Below are positions 20,601 through 32,676 of a stretch of 64,000 bases of DNA, in pieces; positions within the stretch are counted from its first letter, which is position 1; each line of letters begins with the position of its first letter. The stretch spans positions 49,429,249-49,493,248 of the forward strand of contig OZ038423.1 of NCBI GenBank assembly GCA_964036155.1. Reading direction: 5' to 3'. Origin of the DNA: Diploscapter coronatus (Eukaryota; Nematoda; Chromadorea; Rhabditida; Rhabditidae). Below the pieces are notes generated by a model. The model did not search any database and was not told where the DNA came from. It saw nothing but the letters and a program-made list of their open reading frames with translations. The translations under genes and the position numbers were made by a program.

Positions 20601-23600
20601 CCTCTTCTAATCGACTTTTCCTGTATTTTTCTTTCTGCTCTCTAAGTTCGTAGTGCTATTCCATTTCTGTTTCTCTTTTCTTCTCTAGTTTAGCGTCTCT
20701 ATTTCTGCTCTTTTCTCAATGTCTCTCATATCTTTCCCCCTCCAGCGGCCTTACACACTGCCCTTCCTTCTCTCTTTCTTCCTTTCTTTTCTTCCCTTCT
20801 TTCCTCTATTCTTTGGCTCAATTCAGCGTGTTCTTTTTACTTTGGCAGTTATCCGGTATATTGATTAATTTTATTAATTTTTTCACTTTTTGTCAAATCT
20901 TGAATTTCTGAAATTCAATATGCGAAAAAATCTTTCAAAAATCACCATTTTCAATTTCAAGTATTCACCATTTTTTCAAGAATATAATACAAAGGGGCGA
21001 TACTTTCCTAATTTTATTGTGAAATTTTATTTTTTAAATCATCGTGATTCTATTTGAATCAGATAGAAGATTTATAAATAGGCCGTTTTATTGATTTGAT
21101 TCAATTAGTTGGCATTTCGCTCGATCGCTTTTTGTTGGAAAACATTTGAAGAAGCTAGAGAAAATCACGCTATTAGCCAGCTTGGCAAACTTTGGTTCAG
21201 GATTTTTAGCTATTTGATGAAAAACTAGTCTGCGATAATTTCAATCTTTACATTTATTTTTAGATTTATCCCGAAATATCCATTTTATTTACAAATTCTT
21301 CCCAACTAAAAATACCAAGTAGAAAATTCAATTTTCATTTTTTATTGAATCGAGAATTTTATTCGCTCGACAAAATAAACAACTTGCAAATTGTTCGACA
21401 TCTTGGTGACATTGTAAGCAGGTCTTCTTCATTTCACTTTTGCCGTTTGCGTTCTATTTTCTTATTTTCCATCCACTGTAGGCCACTTTTCATTATGACA
21501 ACATAGCAAATAGCGAAAATGCATTAATGCAGCCCAAGCACTAAAAATGATCGATTTTGACTCTGATTGAAGCAAGTTATCTCGATTTCTTATCAACAAC
21601 TAATTCAATTCACCTCTAATCTATCTGTTTGTCTTTATTTCATACAGGCGGTTTCTTCGAAAAGCAAAATTATATTCGTTCGTTCCACTATTTCAAAATA
21701 TTTAATTCCTCTGAATTATTGATTTTCTTCGAAAGATTTTAATGAATAGTATACAAAACTAATTTGGCTTTATTATTTTAAAATTAAAATTTTCAGATCG
21801 GTAGTTCAACGCAGCATGGACCGTCTGCGTCGCTCGCTCCGATTACCGGTCAGTCGGAAAATTTCATAAATTATTTCTAAATTCCAGAAAAAATCCCGAG
21901 TTTAATCTCATTTTGAATGTTTTCAATGACCATTTTTCTAGCATCAAAACACAATATAAAAGAAGAAAAACATGCATTAAAAATTGTGGAAAATCATTAT
22001 CCAGTTTGAACTGTTACATGTGTTCTATTAATGAAGGCTCATTTTATTATTAGAAAAGTCCAAATTCTAAATATTGAAATGTAAATTTGAAATAAAAACA
22101 TTAACCTTTCGAATTTCTATATTGCAGCGTCGTCATCGCAGTCCAGAGCGTCAAACGCCTCCTGAATTGGCGAATTCGACTACTGGAAAACAGGAACTTT
22201 GGCAGCCTGATGAGACAGCCGTCAAGGCCGGATTGTGCAGTTTTCATGTTAAGGTAAAATATAATTTATTCTTCTTGTTTACTATAATTTTTGGATGAGC
22301 AAGATGTTACTTAGAACTATTTTCCTAGAAAAATGACTAATTTGAAAAACTAAGACTTTTGAACAAACTTAGCACTTCTAACATTCGCGTTCTAATTTTA
22401 TCCAAACTAGAAACTTTCCTACTTACTTAAAAAGCAGCTCACTCATGCATAGCTGATGATCATTAGCCTGATTACCAAGCCTCCTTGTCTATTATTCCTG
22501 TTCATTCGCCTATTTTCAGTACCTCGGTTCAGTGGAAGTCTTCGAATCAAGGGGAATGCCAGTCTGCGAGGGCGCACTCAAGGCACTGAGGGTAAGGAAT
22601 ATGAACCATTGATAGAGCTGAAACAGAGATTATTGGTAAATTACACCAAAGCTTTGCTTTCTTGGTCATCTTTATTTCACTGAAAATAAACTCGTTTCAA
22701 ATTGGAAGTCGGTAAATTGCTATACATTTTTGAGAAGCATTTGTTCGTGATTTAGAAAATTAGTTTACTTTCGAGAAAGAAAGTTGAAATAATCAACTTC
22801 AGAACTCTCGACGCAAGCCTGTGAAGGCACTTCTATATGTGTCAGGAGATGGTTTGAGGGTGGTCGATCAGGAACATAATCGGGGACTCATCGTTGATCA
22901 GACCATTGAAAAGGTAGGAAATAGTTTCTCAAGGGAAATTCTGTGAGTGTGAAAAGGTTTCGCTTTTTGAAGATATCGATGTCTTATCGTCTTTATTTGC
23001 AGGTCTCATTTTGTGCCCCAGATAGAAACAACGACAAGGGCTTTGCCTACATCTGCAGAGACGGCACCTCGAGAAGGTGGATGTGTCACGGATTTCATGC
23101 CACGAAAGAATCAGTAAATCTTATTTTATATAGCATATTTTAATCAAGCCAAAGGGGAACGTAAAATTCATCAGAATCCGAAAAAAACGTATAACCTTTT
23201 TTTTGTAGTTGTTCGAAATTTTCTGAAATTCGTAAAATGTCTATAATTTCTCATGTTTATCATTTTCAGGGCGAACGCTTGTCCCACGCAGTTGGTTGCG
23301 CATTTGCGATTTGTCTAGAAAAGAAGAAGAAACGCGACGAGGAGTCGACTTGTTCATCTGCAGCCCCGGCCACAGTCGAACAGACACTCAACCCCAACTG
23401 GGGGGATGCTAATCTGGCCTCCATTTCTCACGAGTAAGATCAATGTTTAGCACTTGAGCATTATTCCAAAAGAAAATATTCAGTGATACTCCTACTTCAT
23501 CAAATTCCGCGAACCAACAACAGTTCACAAGAACGAACCAGGGATATCAATCCTTCAGGAAGCAGATTTCGATTACAGAAAGATTGCAGGTAGGGAAAGT

Positions 23601-26508
23601 TTGAAGATAGTTGGAGTTGGATATTTTCGAAAAGTGCAAAATACCTCATTTTGGTTTCGATCTCAAGTTTTCGAATTTATATTAATTCCCCCCTTCGTCT
23701 GTGAAATAGATTCTTTTTTAATTCGGAAATATTTTCAGGACCCTCAATCAGCCATTCTAACAACAGCCCCATCTGCGAGTCAACAACTTCCCGCTTCGAT
23801 GGCCAAACCTCGACCTGCTTCTAACCCTGCACTATTCCAAAGACAGGTCAAAATTTGGCTTATTTCAAAGGCGGGATAATGTAGGGAAAGATAGAGTTTG
23901 GCAACAAATTACTCACTTCAAACCTTTGACAACAATGTGTTCATTCATGGTTACAAAGTACTCGCAGCCATTTCAGAATTGGTCCAAGTTTGAGTTTTGA
24001 AATTCTAACTAGTCCTGATTTTTATTATCGAAATAATTTTAATTTTAATAATCCTCTGAAATATTGATATTTGAATTTTTTTATTTTTCAGGGTTCCCTC
24101 CGAGCTCCAGAATCATCGAATTCACAAAACTTCCGTCGAAACTACTCGCTTCGCACGGATGCTCTCACAAATTCATCACCGAAAAAGGTAATATTTTCAA
24201 TTTACTCTCGATTTGCTCATTTTCTCACAAAATCGAAAGGGAATTATGACGCGCTGAATTTGAATGAAATCGAAAGTTGAGAGTTAGAGACTTGATTTGC
24301 ATAAGTAAGTTTGGAAAATGATAGATAGGGGAATTCCTTCAAGGTACCATCATATATATTTCAATCGATTTTTCCTCGAAATTTATAGCATTCCCCAAAA
24401 TTTTGCTAAAACCTAGCCCCGACTAGAAATATTTCATCAATTGATTTGAAAGGAGCTTCTATTCTCCTTAATTTCCCCCCAAAATGAGCATAAAAGATTA
24501 CGTGGCCTACAAGCTGCACAGTTTGCGCGATCTGGACTATCGCTACAATTTGAATCTGGGCGCGAAGTTTCGTCCTGGGGAAGTCGTCGATTTTGAATAT
24601 TTGTCCGCCGCGGCGAAGAAACTGAGATATGGGGCGAGGCAGGAGTTGGGCAAGAAAATCGAGGAGCTCAAGTTGATGCATTCCAATTTCCAACTGAGGA
24701 TGTACAGCAAAATGCAGTACGAAGATGATGATGATGTGAATTTTCATTTGTGTTTTTAAGTCAATTTCGATTCAACATTTTTCAAGGCTTAAGTCTCGAA
24801 TATCTATATTCGATCTTCTTTCGAATTTTCTAAATTTTAGCTTCATCGGCCAGCTAAAGGAATATGAAAAAATTAGCAGAGGAATGATGCTGCTGCACTT
24901 TTTCGAATTTTATATGGATTTTTTTTAAACAGTTGATGTTTTAGTACGGCAATATGATGCATTCTGAGCCGATCTACGAAGGCGACGAGGACATTCCGCA
25001 TCCTATGGACTTGGTGCACATCGAGCAACTGCCCCACGTCATCACTCCCCCGAACAATCACACGACAGACCATCAGTATTCTAATCTGACTAGTTCTATG
25101 AATTCCGTGAGTTTTTTTTTCCTATTTTAATTTTATCAATCAACTTGAAAAATACGGCGAAAGCAATGATTATTATCCATGGTAATTTTGGAAAAATCCG
25201 CATGTTTACAAAACTTTGTGCCTAAACTTTTACCATCAAATAGGTGATTTAATACGAGTCTTCCGATTGATTACTTTAAAAGTAACAAATGATGATATTT
25301 TAGTCGCAATTACCTCCCGATTCGCTTATCAATCTGCAGTCGCCTGAGAACACTTTACCACCTTCACAAGGATTCGATCCATTCGCACAACAGAAGGCTC
25401 AGCAGAATGCGCAGATGAATAAGTGAGTTGTCTAGGGATATCAATCGATATTTTCGAGATTTCTTTCTTGTATTCTTCTGCCAAAACGAAGAACAACATT
25501 TCTACCCATAACATATTAAAATTCGTTCCTATTACAAATTGCGATTTCAGTGGCCACTTGCCCACGTCTGCACAAATGGATGCATCCAAATCTAAGGCGG
25601 ATGCCTGGCTGGACGACGTGTTTCGTCAGTCCCTGACTCTGAGCTCCCCTCCACCTGGGACAGCGCCTTCGAACGTCTTCACTTCTCCGAACACTTCCGG
25701 AATGCAAACATCGACTAGTTCGTCGTCTTGGGCTTCTAATATGGTAGGATTTTAAAATTTTATTTTATACCAAGATTTTTAAAAATAAACTGATTTATTA
25801 GACTAAAAATAGTATTTTTAGGTTCCGAATCAACCACCACTTCAAAGACCCCAGACTATCAACACGATGAATGGTGGATGGACAAATCGTGAGTTTTAAT
25901 GATTTAAAAATTGTCTTTTCATTCATACTTTAGAGCGAATTCAATCTTTGCAATCTCCACAAACTCCCGATTTACTTGTATTCGACAGCCCTCTCACAAC
26001 CACGGCTGCATCCGCGCCGATTTCGAATGGACCGCCACCCTTGCCTATGAAAGCTGCCATTTCGAACGGAAATACGGTAAATTTTTATATTTTATAATTA
26101 CCTAAGAATCTTTCAAGACCAATCTTGTGAATACACTTCTGGTAATTTAAAGTTATTATTCTTGTTAAATCTCGGCTGTTAATCGAGAAAAATTACAAGG
26201 GCGTAAACTTTTACTTGAATTCCAATCTTGCAAATTGATTGATGAAGGTTAAAAAATGATCTTGGTTTTTTAAAATTTTTCTACTTTTCCTAATTTACTA
26301 TTTTTAGACAAACGGCTCATCCGCTCACACGCAGCAAAATCAGCAAGGGAACTCCAATTCGAGTTCGAATGCATCCCCCTTCGGTAGTCGGTCTGTGGAA
26401 TGGGACACTGCAAAGCCGGTCGAAATCCCCAAACCAGTGGACCCTTTCGATATAATGTGGAGTAACCAAATGGTAGCCAGGGCCAATGGAACACCTGCTA
26501 ATTCGTAA
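17648..26508 (+). CDS. num-1: Numb, endocytic adaptor and cell-fate determinant (PTB domain)
   Basis: Sixteen exons: 17648-17796, 21797-21848, 22128-22253, 22520-22591, 22803-22913, 23003-23113, 23270-23433, 23484-23589, 23739-23846, 24092-24187, 24945-25106, 25304-25422, 25551-25743, 25822-25888, 25934-26076, 26308-26508 (1980 nt, 659 residues, all in phase). The PTB domain spans about residues 94-235 ([54 protein letters not shown]). Three aPKC-type sites match animal Numb: [42 protein letters not shown] and PVDPFDIMW match C-terminal Numb motifs; DPF binds adaptin ears. A terminal NPF was not seen. Numb restrains Notch and membrane trafficking at the cortex. The internal ATG at 21816 matches the usual Numb start, so the first exon may add 56 residues in one isoform. 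Confidence 0.95.
17797..21796 (+). other. 4.0 kb first intron of num-1, pyrimidine-rich
   Basis: Joins the upstream exon to the exon carrying the conserved Numb start. It holds long T/C-rich runs on the coding strand (for example around 19020-19260, 19490-19640 and 20460-20830). Open frames in it are by-products of this bias. It probably contains the promoter of the shorter isoform and enhancers, but no specific element was identified. Confidence 0.5.
24484..24735 (+). CDS. alternative first exon of num-1 or nested gene inside intron 10
   Basis: An ATG in good context (CCCAAAATGAGC) opens 84 codons with strongly protein-like, GC-richer codon use: [20 protein letters not shown]..., then [20 protein letters not shown] and an acidic end YEDDDD. 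A donor (GTGAAT) follows in phase 0, and the next num-1 exon (24945) also starts in phase 0, so splicing would give a Numb form lacking the PTB domain but keeping the C-terminal motifs. Using the nearer acceptor at about 24840 instead ends the frame within eight codons. No known family was recognised. There is no acceptor just upstream, so it should be a first exon rather than a cassette. Confidence 0.55.
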
Positions 26509-28420
26509 TTTACAGTTTGACTGCTCGAGGAGGAATAATTGTCAGAATTGAAAAATAACAATGTCCAGGATTTGTGCCAACATTTGCCTAATAATCAAAA
26601 GTTTCCTATGCAAATGCAGTTATCTGATCATTTTCAAGATGATTTAGATCTAAAATATTGACAGTCAACTGTGAAATGATAATTCTTAACTCACAATATG
26701 CCGTGTGTTCAAATTTTGGCAGTTTGAGAAGAAATCGTTGTCAGAAAATTATTGTTATTCTAAAAATCATTACATTTTGCCTAATTTAAGTTGCCTATTC
26801 AATGCATAGTTGATGATTAGTAAAACATATTAGAAGATATTTTATTTTACTTTCATACGTTCAAAAATCAACTATGATAATTGGGTTGCAAAACGGGGAC
26901 TCGATATTGAAATATCATTGTATCAAATGTATTAGAAGAATCGTATATTTTAGAAAATATTCTATTTTAAAAATCTAATGTCTGTCGGCAAAATTGCAGA
27001 ATATTTTCTAAACAATTTTATTTCAATTTAATTCGATTCTCTTTCGAAGTGTTCTTATGGATTAGTTCGCAATTTCCTGCAGCGACCTGCTTTCAGTCAA
27101 TCACGTGTATGCTTTTTTCCCGACTGTCATCAATTTTCACGTATTATTACATTTAAAATTTCACTTTTATAATTTGCCGAAATATTTTAACTTCTGTTCG
27201 AAATCGGCTATCATTTATTAATCCCAGAACCAGAATTATTATATTTAACGCCAATTTAATTCCTTAATAATCATCTGTGAACTGATTGCGGTTGCAATAT
27301 TCAAACTGTTATTTTATCTTGTTGAATTTCAGTACATTTTAGTAGATATGTAATTATTTCTAAACAAATTAAATAAAATATTTCCAAAATTGCTGAAGTT
27401 AATAATAGGCAATAAGATAAATGTAAAAAATATTTCATTTTTTTTATGTATAGGACATGAAGCTTATATCTGGGCGGTCATGCTACCGTGAACCTGTCCT
27501 AAGTGCTTCAGCGATATTATAATGGTAAGATATAGGATTTGTAAGTTAGAATTGTTTATTTCAAATTTGAACCTGCTATGCCAGGGACTTGGATATTCGA
27601 AAATGGACACTTCGAGCCGTTAATTTCAATTTCAATTGAATGAAAGTTCTTTTCTACCCTGGTTTCTTTCGGGAGTTCCTCATGACGATAAGAGCTATTT
27701 GAACCTGAAGTGACTGGTTTCAGACAAAGGAGCGCGTTATTGATCATATAAGCATTATTTAATGTAAGAATGTTAAACAGTAATCGCTAAATAAACGATT
27801 TTACGTCTACGTACTTTTTCAATAGTCTTCCGAAATGTACTAATGAATAAATGCGTTTATGCAGGGATCATATCTGGATCGTAAAATTTTTAATCGCCTA
27901 ATTTTCGACAATACAGCATGTCATCATGCCGTTTAGTTTCAATACTTCTATATTTATATTAACAATCCCAAAGTGCAAATAAAATTTCCCAGTTTCATTA
28001 TTGAATTATTTACGAGGACTTGTTTTAGAATAATCCGATATGATATTCCAAAAATTTTAGTAACTATCTTACTTTTTGATTCATTTTTGAAGAAGTTAAT
28101 AATAACTTAATGGATCAATAAATCCTTCTAAATTTAACAATTATATGTTATAATATCATTGCATTTTTAAATTCTCTCGTTTCTTTCTTCAAAGATTCTT
28201 CGTCGTCTTATTTGAATGTTTTCATTCAATAACTCAGTTTTTGTTTGGGTTTTCAGAGCGTGAACAAAACTAAAGATAAATTTAAAACTGACAAAGATGG
28301 GTCAATTAAGTTCCACTCTGCAGATGATTATCTGGAACTGATGAATAAAAACGTCTGTCAACCATAACACTTTCAGTTTCGCTGTGATTTTCATTGAATT
28401 GGCCACTATCATTCAAAGTG
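26509..28420. other. num-1 3' region and intergenic DNA
   Basis: Very AT-rich. Contains the num-1 3' UTR and polyadenylation signals. A more complex island at about 27455-27760 carries a minus-strand ORF (listed separately). No tRNA or snRNA was recognised. Confidence 0.4.
27556..27747 (-). CDS. short ORF of unknown status
   Basis: A 63-residue frame of balanced composition (SYRHEELPKETRVEKN, GSKCPFSNIQVPG) in an otherwise AT-rich gap. No signal peptide, splice partner or known domain. It may be a gene remnant or chance. Confidence 0.15.
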   Translation of the reverse strand: MINNALLCLKPVTSGSNSSYRHEELPKETRVEKNFHSIEIEINGSKCPFSNIQVPGIAGSNLK

Positions 28421-29660
28421 ATGATCAAAATCTTACTCATTCTCGTTGTTTATCAATTCCAATCGATTTCGGCAGACAAAGATGCATTTGTTAATGCGAT
28501 CTCAAAAGGTACTTTTGAATTATTTTATTATGAGAATGAATTTTTAATAGTTACAATCAAGATCATTATTATGACTGCTTGAGCATGTGATAATCTTATC
28601 AATAAACTGTTTTGAGTGACGATTTGGAAATTTCATCGCATTTTTGTCATAAAAGAATAATTTTTGATGAAGTGTTCAAATTTTCCTTTTGAATTTACAG
28701 GCCTGACCTCAACATTCCACACCGGTCTACCAGATGATAAAGTTGAAGTTTTCCATAAGGTAAACTAGCCTATATCCCATTCAAACCAAATTGTGTTAAA
28801 AATGACAGATAATGCAATTGATACAAGATAGCAGTACATCTACCGAAAAGAGGCTCAAGGATATTAAGTCACTGTTAGCCGATTTGAAGCAAGTAAGGAA
28901 TTAAAAAATAAATTTTATGGAATAGTATTCGTAAATGATTACCTGAATTTATTCTAGCTATTGATTTACAGAAAAATTGATATAGTCAACGAAGAAAAAT
29001 CTTTCATGGGGTTTTCTAGTAGTCGAAAAAAAGAAGCAGTGAAAATTTAGGAGGACCAAGAATCACTCTACAAAGGTATGATAGAAAAATTCGACGAATT
29101 CTGGGCGAGATTGAAGAAGGAAGATGTTGATGGGAAGGTACGAATTTGCTCTATTTTAGGCTTTCAGAAATTTCACAACTTTTTTTAAAATATAAATTTG
29201 TATATTTCTGAGTATATTAGTGCAATAAAATGTTAATTTTAGGGCTCCTAGAAAAAGACGCCACTTTTGCCTATCTTTTTTCTTTCCCTCATACTATTTC
29301 TTAGAAAAAGTGGTGTCTTTTTCTAATAGCCGAATTTTAGACCCATGTAAAAAGTTGTGAACATCACGTTGCGATATTGCAACATTTTCGAATGAATCAT
29401 ATTGTAAATTTTTAAATAGAAATATTTAGGTGAGAAATTTGGAGACTGAATTGAGAGAACTGATAAATAACATCGATATGTACAAGAAGGGAGATGAGCA
29501 CGCTGAGAAAGAAATTCGAGAGACCCTGAATAAGGCTGACGAAGCAACACTCAAAATTTACGGAACGCTCTCCAAGGAGATTTTCTTCAACAATTGCACA
29601 GAGGTACCACCTTCAGTGGTTAAAGAAAACGATCACTTTATCCTGTGCCGCACCTTTTAA
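28421..29660 (+). CDS. small secreted nematode protein, cluster member 1
   Basis: Exons 28421-28508, 28701-28759, 28809-28892, 29051-29137 and 29430-29660 give 182 residues in phase. Signal peptide MIKILLILVVYQFQSISA, then a charged helical protein. The family motif reads FWARLKKEDVDGK, with a splice before VRNLETEL, followed by DMYKKGDEHAEKEI and LKIYGTLSKEIF. The C-terminus runs about 20 residues past the usual end and contains two Cys, so the last part may be recent read-through. It is the first of six same-strand relatives. The function is unknown; lack of Cys pairs and a helical pattern argue against a lectin or ShK fold. Confidence 0.75.
29243..29331. repeat. intronic hairpin, 26-nt arms
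   Basis: Arms 29243-29268 and 29306-29331 pair at 23 of 26 positions (one mismatch is a G:U in RNA) around a 37-nt pyrimidine-rich loop, inside the fourth intron of cluster member 1. It could be a foldback element or a small-RNA precursor. Confidence 0.6.
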
Positions 29661-30190
29661 AATTGTAATTAAAAAGTATCGCAATATTTCTGAGCTATTT
29701 TGATCTAGATATAAATAATCGAGTCAAAGTAGTATAAATGTGAGTAATTTTATTGTGATTAGTTCATCTTTGGAATGATTATCTATATAATGGATACTAA
29801 CGTACAAACTGCTTCATTTTGAGTGGATTCGGAATTCCTCATTCGTTATTGAAAGTTGCTAGATGCTCATTCTATTATTCTATTCAATTCATTCTCTTTC
29901 TCTCACTTTCCTGCCAGTGCCGCTTAGCGGACACGGCTCATTCCACTTACATCTTGTCACACTCTTTCTCGCCATTTATATTGATATCGCTCTTCAACTA
30001 CTGACTACTTGTCATTTGTCATCCCTTCTTCCTCGACCAATGAGTTTCCATCATCTGTCACCGTCTTGGACGATCGGTCCTAATTTCCGTCTGTCAATTC
30101 TTCCAAATTGTCTATTTCCTTACTGTGCTAGACAATAAATAGTTGCCAATAACTTGTGGCTGACGGCACCACTCGGCAAGCACAACAAAA
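29661..30190. other. spacer between cluster members 1 and 2
   Basis: About 530 bases, with a pyrimidine-rich part at 29860-30120. Open frames here follow that bias. No supported feature. Confidence 0.4.
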
Positions 30191-31047
30191 ATGTTATCTA
30201 AAATCGTCCTGATATTTCTAATTTCTCAATTCCAATCGATAGCCGGAGACAAAAACGCTTCGATAGACAAGATGGTGAAAGGTATGATATTTTATGACTA
30301 AAATAATTAAAATTTTGTTAGATTCTGTGAACTTAACGATAAAACTCTTTCAAATTTCAGAAATGGTACGACCATATATGTATGAAAATAAATATTCGGA
30401 TAACAGGATAAAAGCAGTCGCTGGGGTAATTGATAAAAATCTTATCGATTCTTATCTGTTAATTTTTAGATGTTTATAATAGCTCTGGATGGAAGTATAT
30501 CGCTGGAGGAGAGAATTGTCAAACTTCGCGATTTTGGAACTGAAAATATAAGAAAGATCGTGAGAAACACAATTCCTCACATAACGGATGAAGAAATTTG
30601 GGTAGTTTTTTTTTAATTTTATTTGTAATAACGTGAGGTAAATATGAAAATTATTGGCTTAGAAACGATAATTTAAAATTGTTATCGAAAATCAAAATAT
30701 TATGACATCCCATCAATTTTCTGGAATAGTTTTGAAATGATTTTACAAATTAAGGAACCAATGGTGAAGACATTGATCCCTATGGCTAAACAATTCGACA
30801 AATATGTAAAGCGGTTGCAGAACGATGACATTACTGATGAAGTTTAATTTTTTACTTTAATTAAAGTGAAGGTATAATTTAGGTTCGAAATTTAGTGGAT
30901 AAAATGAAGCAACTGAAAACTGATCTGAATATGTATCGGAAAGGAAAAGAATATGCCGAAAATAGGTTAAGAGAAGTATTAAACAATGAAGACGAAGCGA
31001 CAATAAATAAGTTTCAAGATTTAAATAAGGAATATGGAATATATTAA
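30191..31047 (+). CDS. small secreted nematode protein, cluster member 2
   Basis: Exons 30191-30281, 30361-30425, 30470-30601, 30755-30841 and 30883-31047 give 179 residues. Signal peptide MLSKIVLIFLISQFQSIAG. Family marks in order: IALDGSISLEERIVKLRDF, TDEEIW at an exon end, YVKRLQNDDITDE at the next exon end, VRNLVDKMKQL, LNMYRKGKEYAENRL and INKFQDLNKEYG. Exon sizes 132 and 87 are shared with member 3. The donor after DDITDE is GTTTAA, weaker than usual. An AATAAA signal lies about 70 bases past the stop. Confidence 0.75.
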
Positions 31048-31270
31048 TTTGTTCTTAAAACTTTTATATTCACAATTAGCATTTTTCACAAATTGTTACA
31101 CTAGTGTGTATATTATTCAAATAAACTTTTATTCGATGTGGATCTTTGTACTTGTTCATAAATTGTGCCACTGATTGATAAATAGCGAGTAGTCTAAAGA
31201 ATTCTCATCGACAGGTAAATATGATATCAAAATTACGCCACTGTCGCAGTAGGTACATGAAAAAGCAAAC

Positions 31271-31278
31271 TATATAAG
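31271..31278 (+). promoter_or_regulatory. TATA box of cluster member 3
   Basis: TATATAAG 85 bases before the start codon. A TGATAA (GATA-factor type) motif follows at 31315-31320, a hint of intestinal control if ELT-2-like factors act here; that part is inference. Confidence 0.45.
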
Positions 31279-31355
31279 AAATCGATCATTATCAAGTTAA
31301 AACAGTCTAGTGTCTGATAACAAAATTGTACTAGCCTTTCCACATATTCTTCTAA

Positions 31356-32122
31356 ATGTTGTCGAAAATATTATTGATTTTTCTATTATACAAATTTCAA
31401 ACGGCATTATCTGAGAAAAACGATATAATAAACGATCTTAGCAAAAGTAATATCTTTCAGTTCTTTTGATATTGGGGGATTTATTATGTTTAAAATTTTA
31501 GATTTAGCAGAATTTTTCGTTCAGATAAGTGGATCAGTTCACGGAAGAAGATGTCAAATTAAAGTTGAAGGTTTGCAAAATTTATCGAATACAAATTTAA
31601 GCTAAAAATAGATAATGTCTGTAATACGTAGCGACTCTAAATCCAAGGACGAAATCATCGCAGAAGTTCGGAAGCATACTATTGCTACCTATAAGATACA
31701 AGGGAAAGGAAACGATAAACCTAATTCTGATGATCTGATTTGGGTATAATAATATTATATTTCAATTAGCTTTCCCTACATTTGTATATTTTTATTGAAT
31801 TTAGAAAGCGCACGAACCACTTGCCCTACGTGCGACTGATGGTGAGCAGGCTTGGATAAATCGTCTGAAAAAGGACGACGTGACAGACGAGGTTGGATAA
31901 TATTTCAGCCATAAGATGGAACAATTTTAATGTAATGAAGCAATTTAGGCAAGGAAACTTGAACAGGAATATAGAAAATTGTGTGAAAATATGGAGATGT
32001 ACAAGAATGGGGACGAATTTGTGATGAAATCACTGAAGGAATTACTGGAAAAATTCGACGAAGCAACGCTCGAGAAGTATCAGGAAATCCGAAACGAATT
32101 CTATAAGCAATCAAGCCAATAA
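31356..32122 (+). CDS. small secreted nematode protein, cluster member 3
   Basis: Exons 31356-31446, 31502-31563, 31612-31743, 31805-31891 and 31949-32122 give 181 residues. Signal peptide MLSKILLIFLLYKFQTALS. Family marks: IMSVIRSDSKSKDEI, SDDLIW at an exon end, WINRLKKDDVTDE at the next, ARKLEQEYRKL, MEMYKNGDEFVMKSL, ATLEKYQEIRNEFY. The second donor was set at GTTGAA because it restores the phase-0 junction seen in its relatives. The AATAAA signal overlaps the stop codon, so the 3' UTR must be very short. Confidence 0.75.
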
Positions 32123-32637
32123 AGTATCGTGTATTGTCAAAATTGCGCCACAAATTTATAAATCGTTCGAATTGTTTGATTATTGATGATTATCAGTGAT
32201 AGATGTTAGTTTTACTTAACTGTTGTTCAAAGTAGTATGATATTTTTCCGCCGTTGCTTTTTGAATAAATTTTACTTCATAACAATGCCCACATAAAAAT
32301 TGTTTAGATAGTAATTCCAAATCCATGTAATGAAGAACCATCAAACAGCGAATTTACATCTTTATAAAAGTGTTCAACATTTTTATTCTTCATCAAAAAC
32401 AAGTTACGAATTGATGATGTTCTTCTCTATCATCACCTTAACTTTTGAACAATTATCATGCCATTCATAGTGAGTATCAATGTGTTTATTGAGTTTTTCG
32501 AATTCTCAGAAAATCAATGCTAGCGATAGCACGTCAAATTTAGTAATCTGGTTCTAGAATGACTTTGTGTTTGTAGTGATTATCTTACCTGAATGGTGTG
32601 TTGATAAAAGGGAAAAGTTACGTATCATCTGTTCGCT

Positions 32638-32645
32638 CATAAAAG
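32638..32645 (+). promoter_or_regulatory. TATA-like element of cluster member 4
   Basis: CATAAAAG 32-39 bases before the start codon. A TTGATAA (GATA-type) motif lies 70-75 bases upstream at about 32601-32607. Confidence 0.35.
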
Positions 32646-32676
32646 ATTTGATTACTTTTGCTAAATATCTTCTAAA

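Noticed and set aside
19003..20645. Several plus-strand open frames of 77-138 residues in the num-1 intron
   Set aside because: Phe/Leu/Ser-rich composition follows the pyrimidine bias; no domain or splice support.
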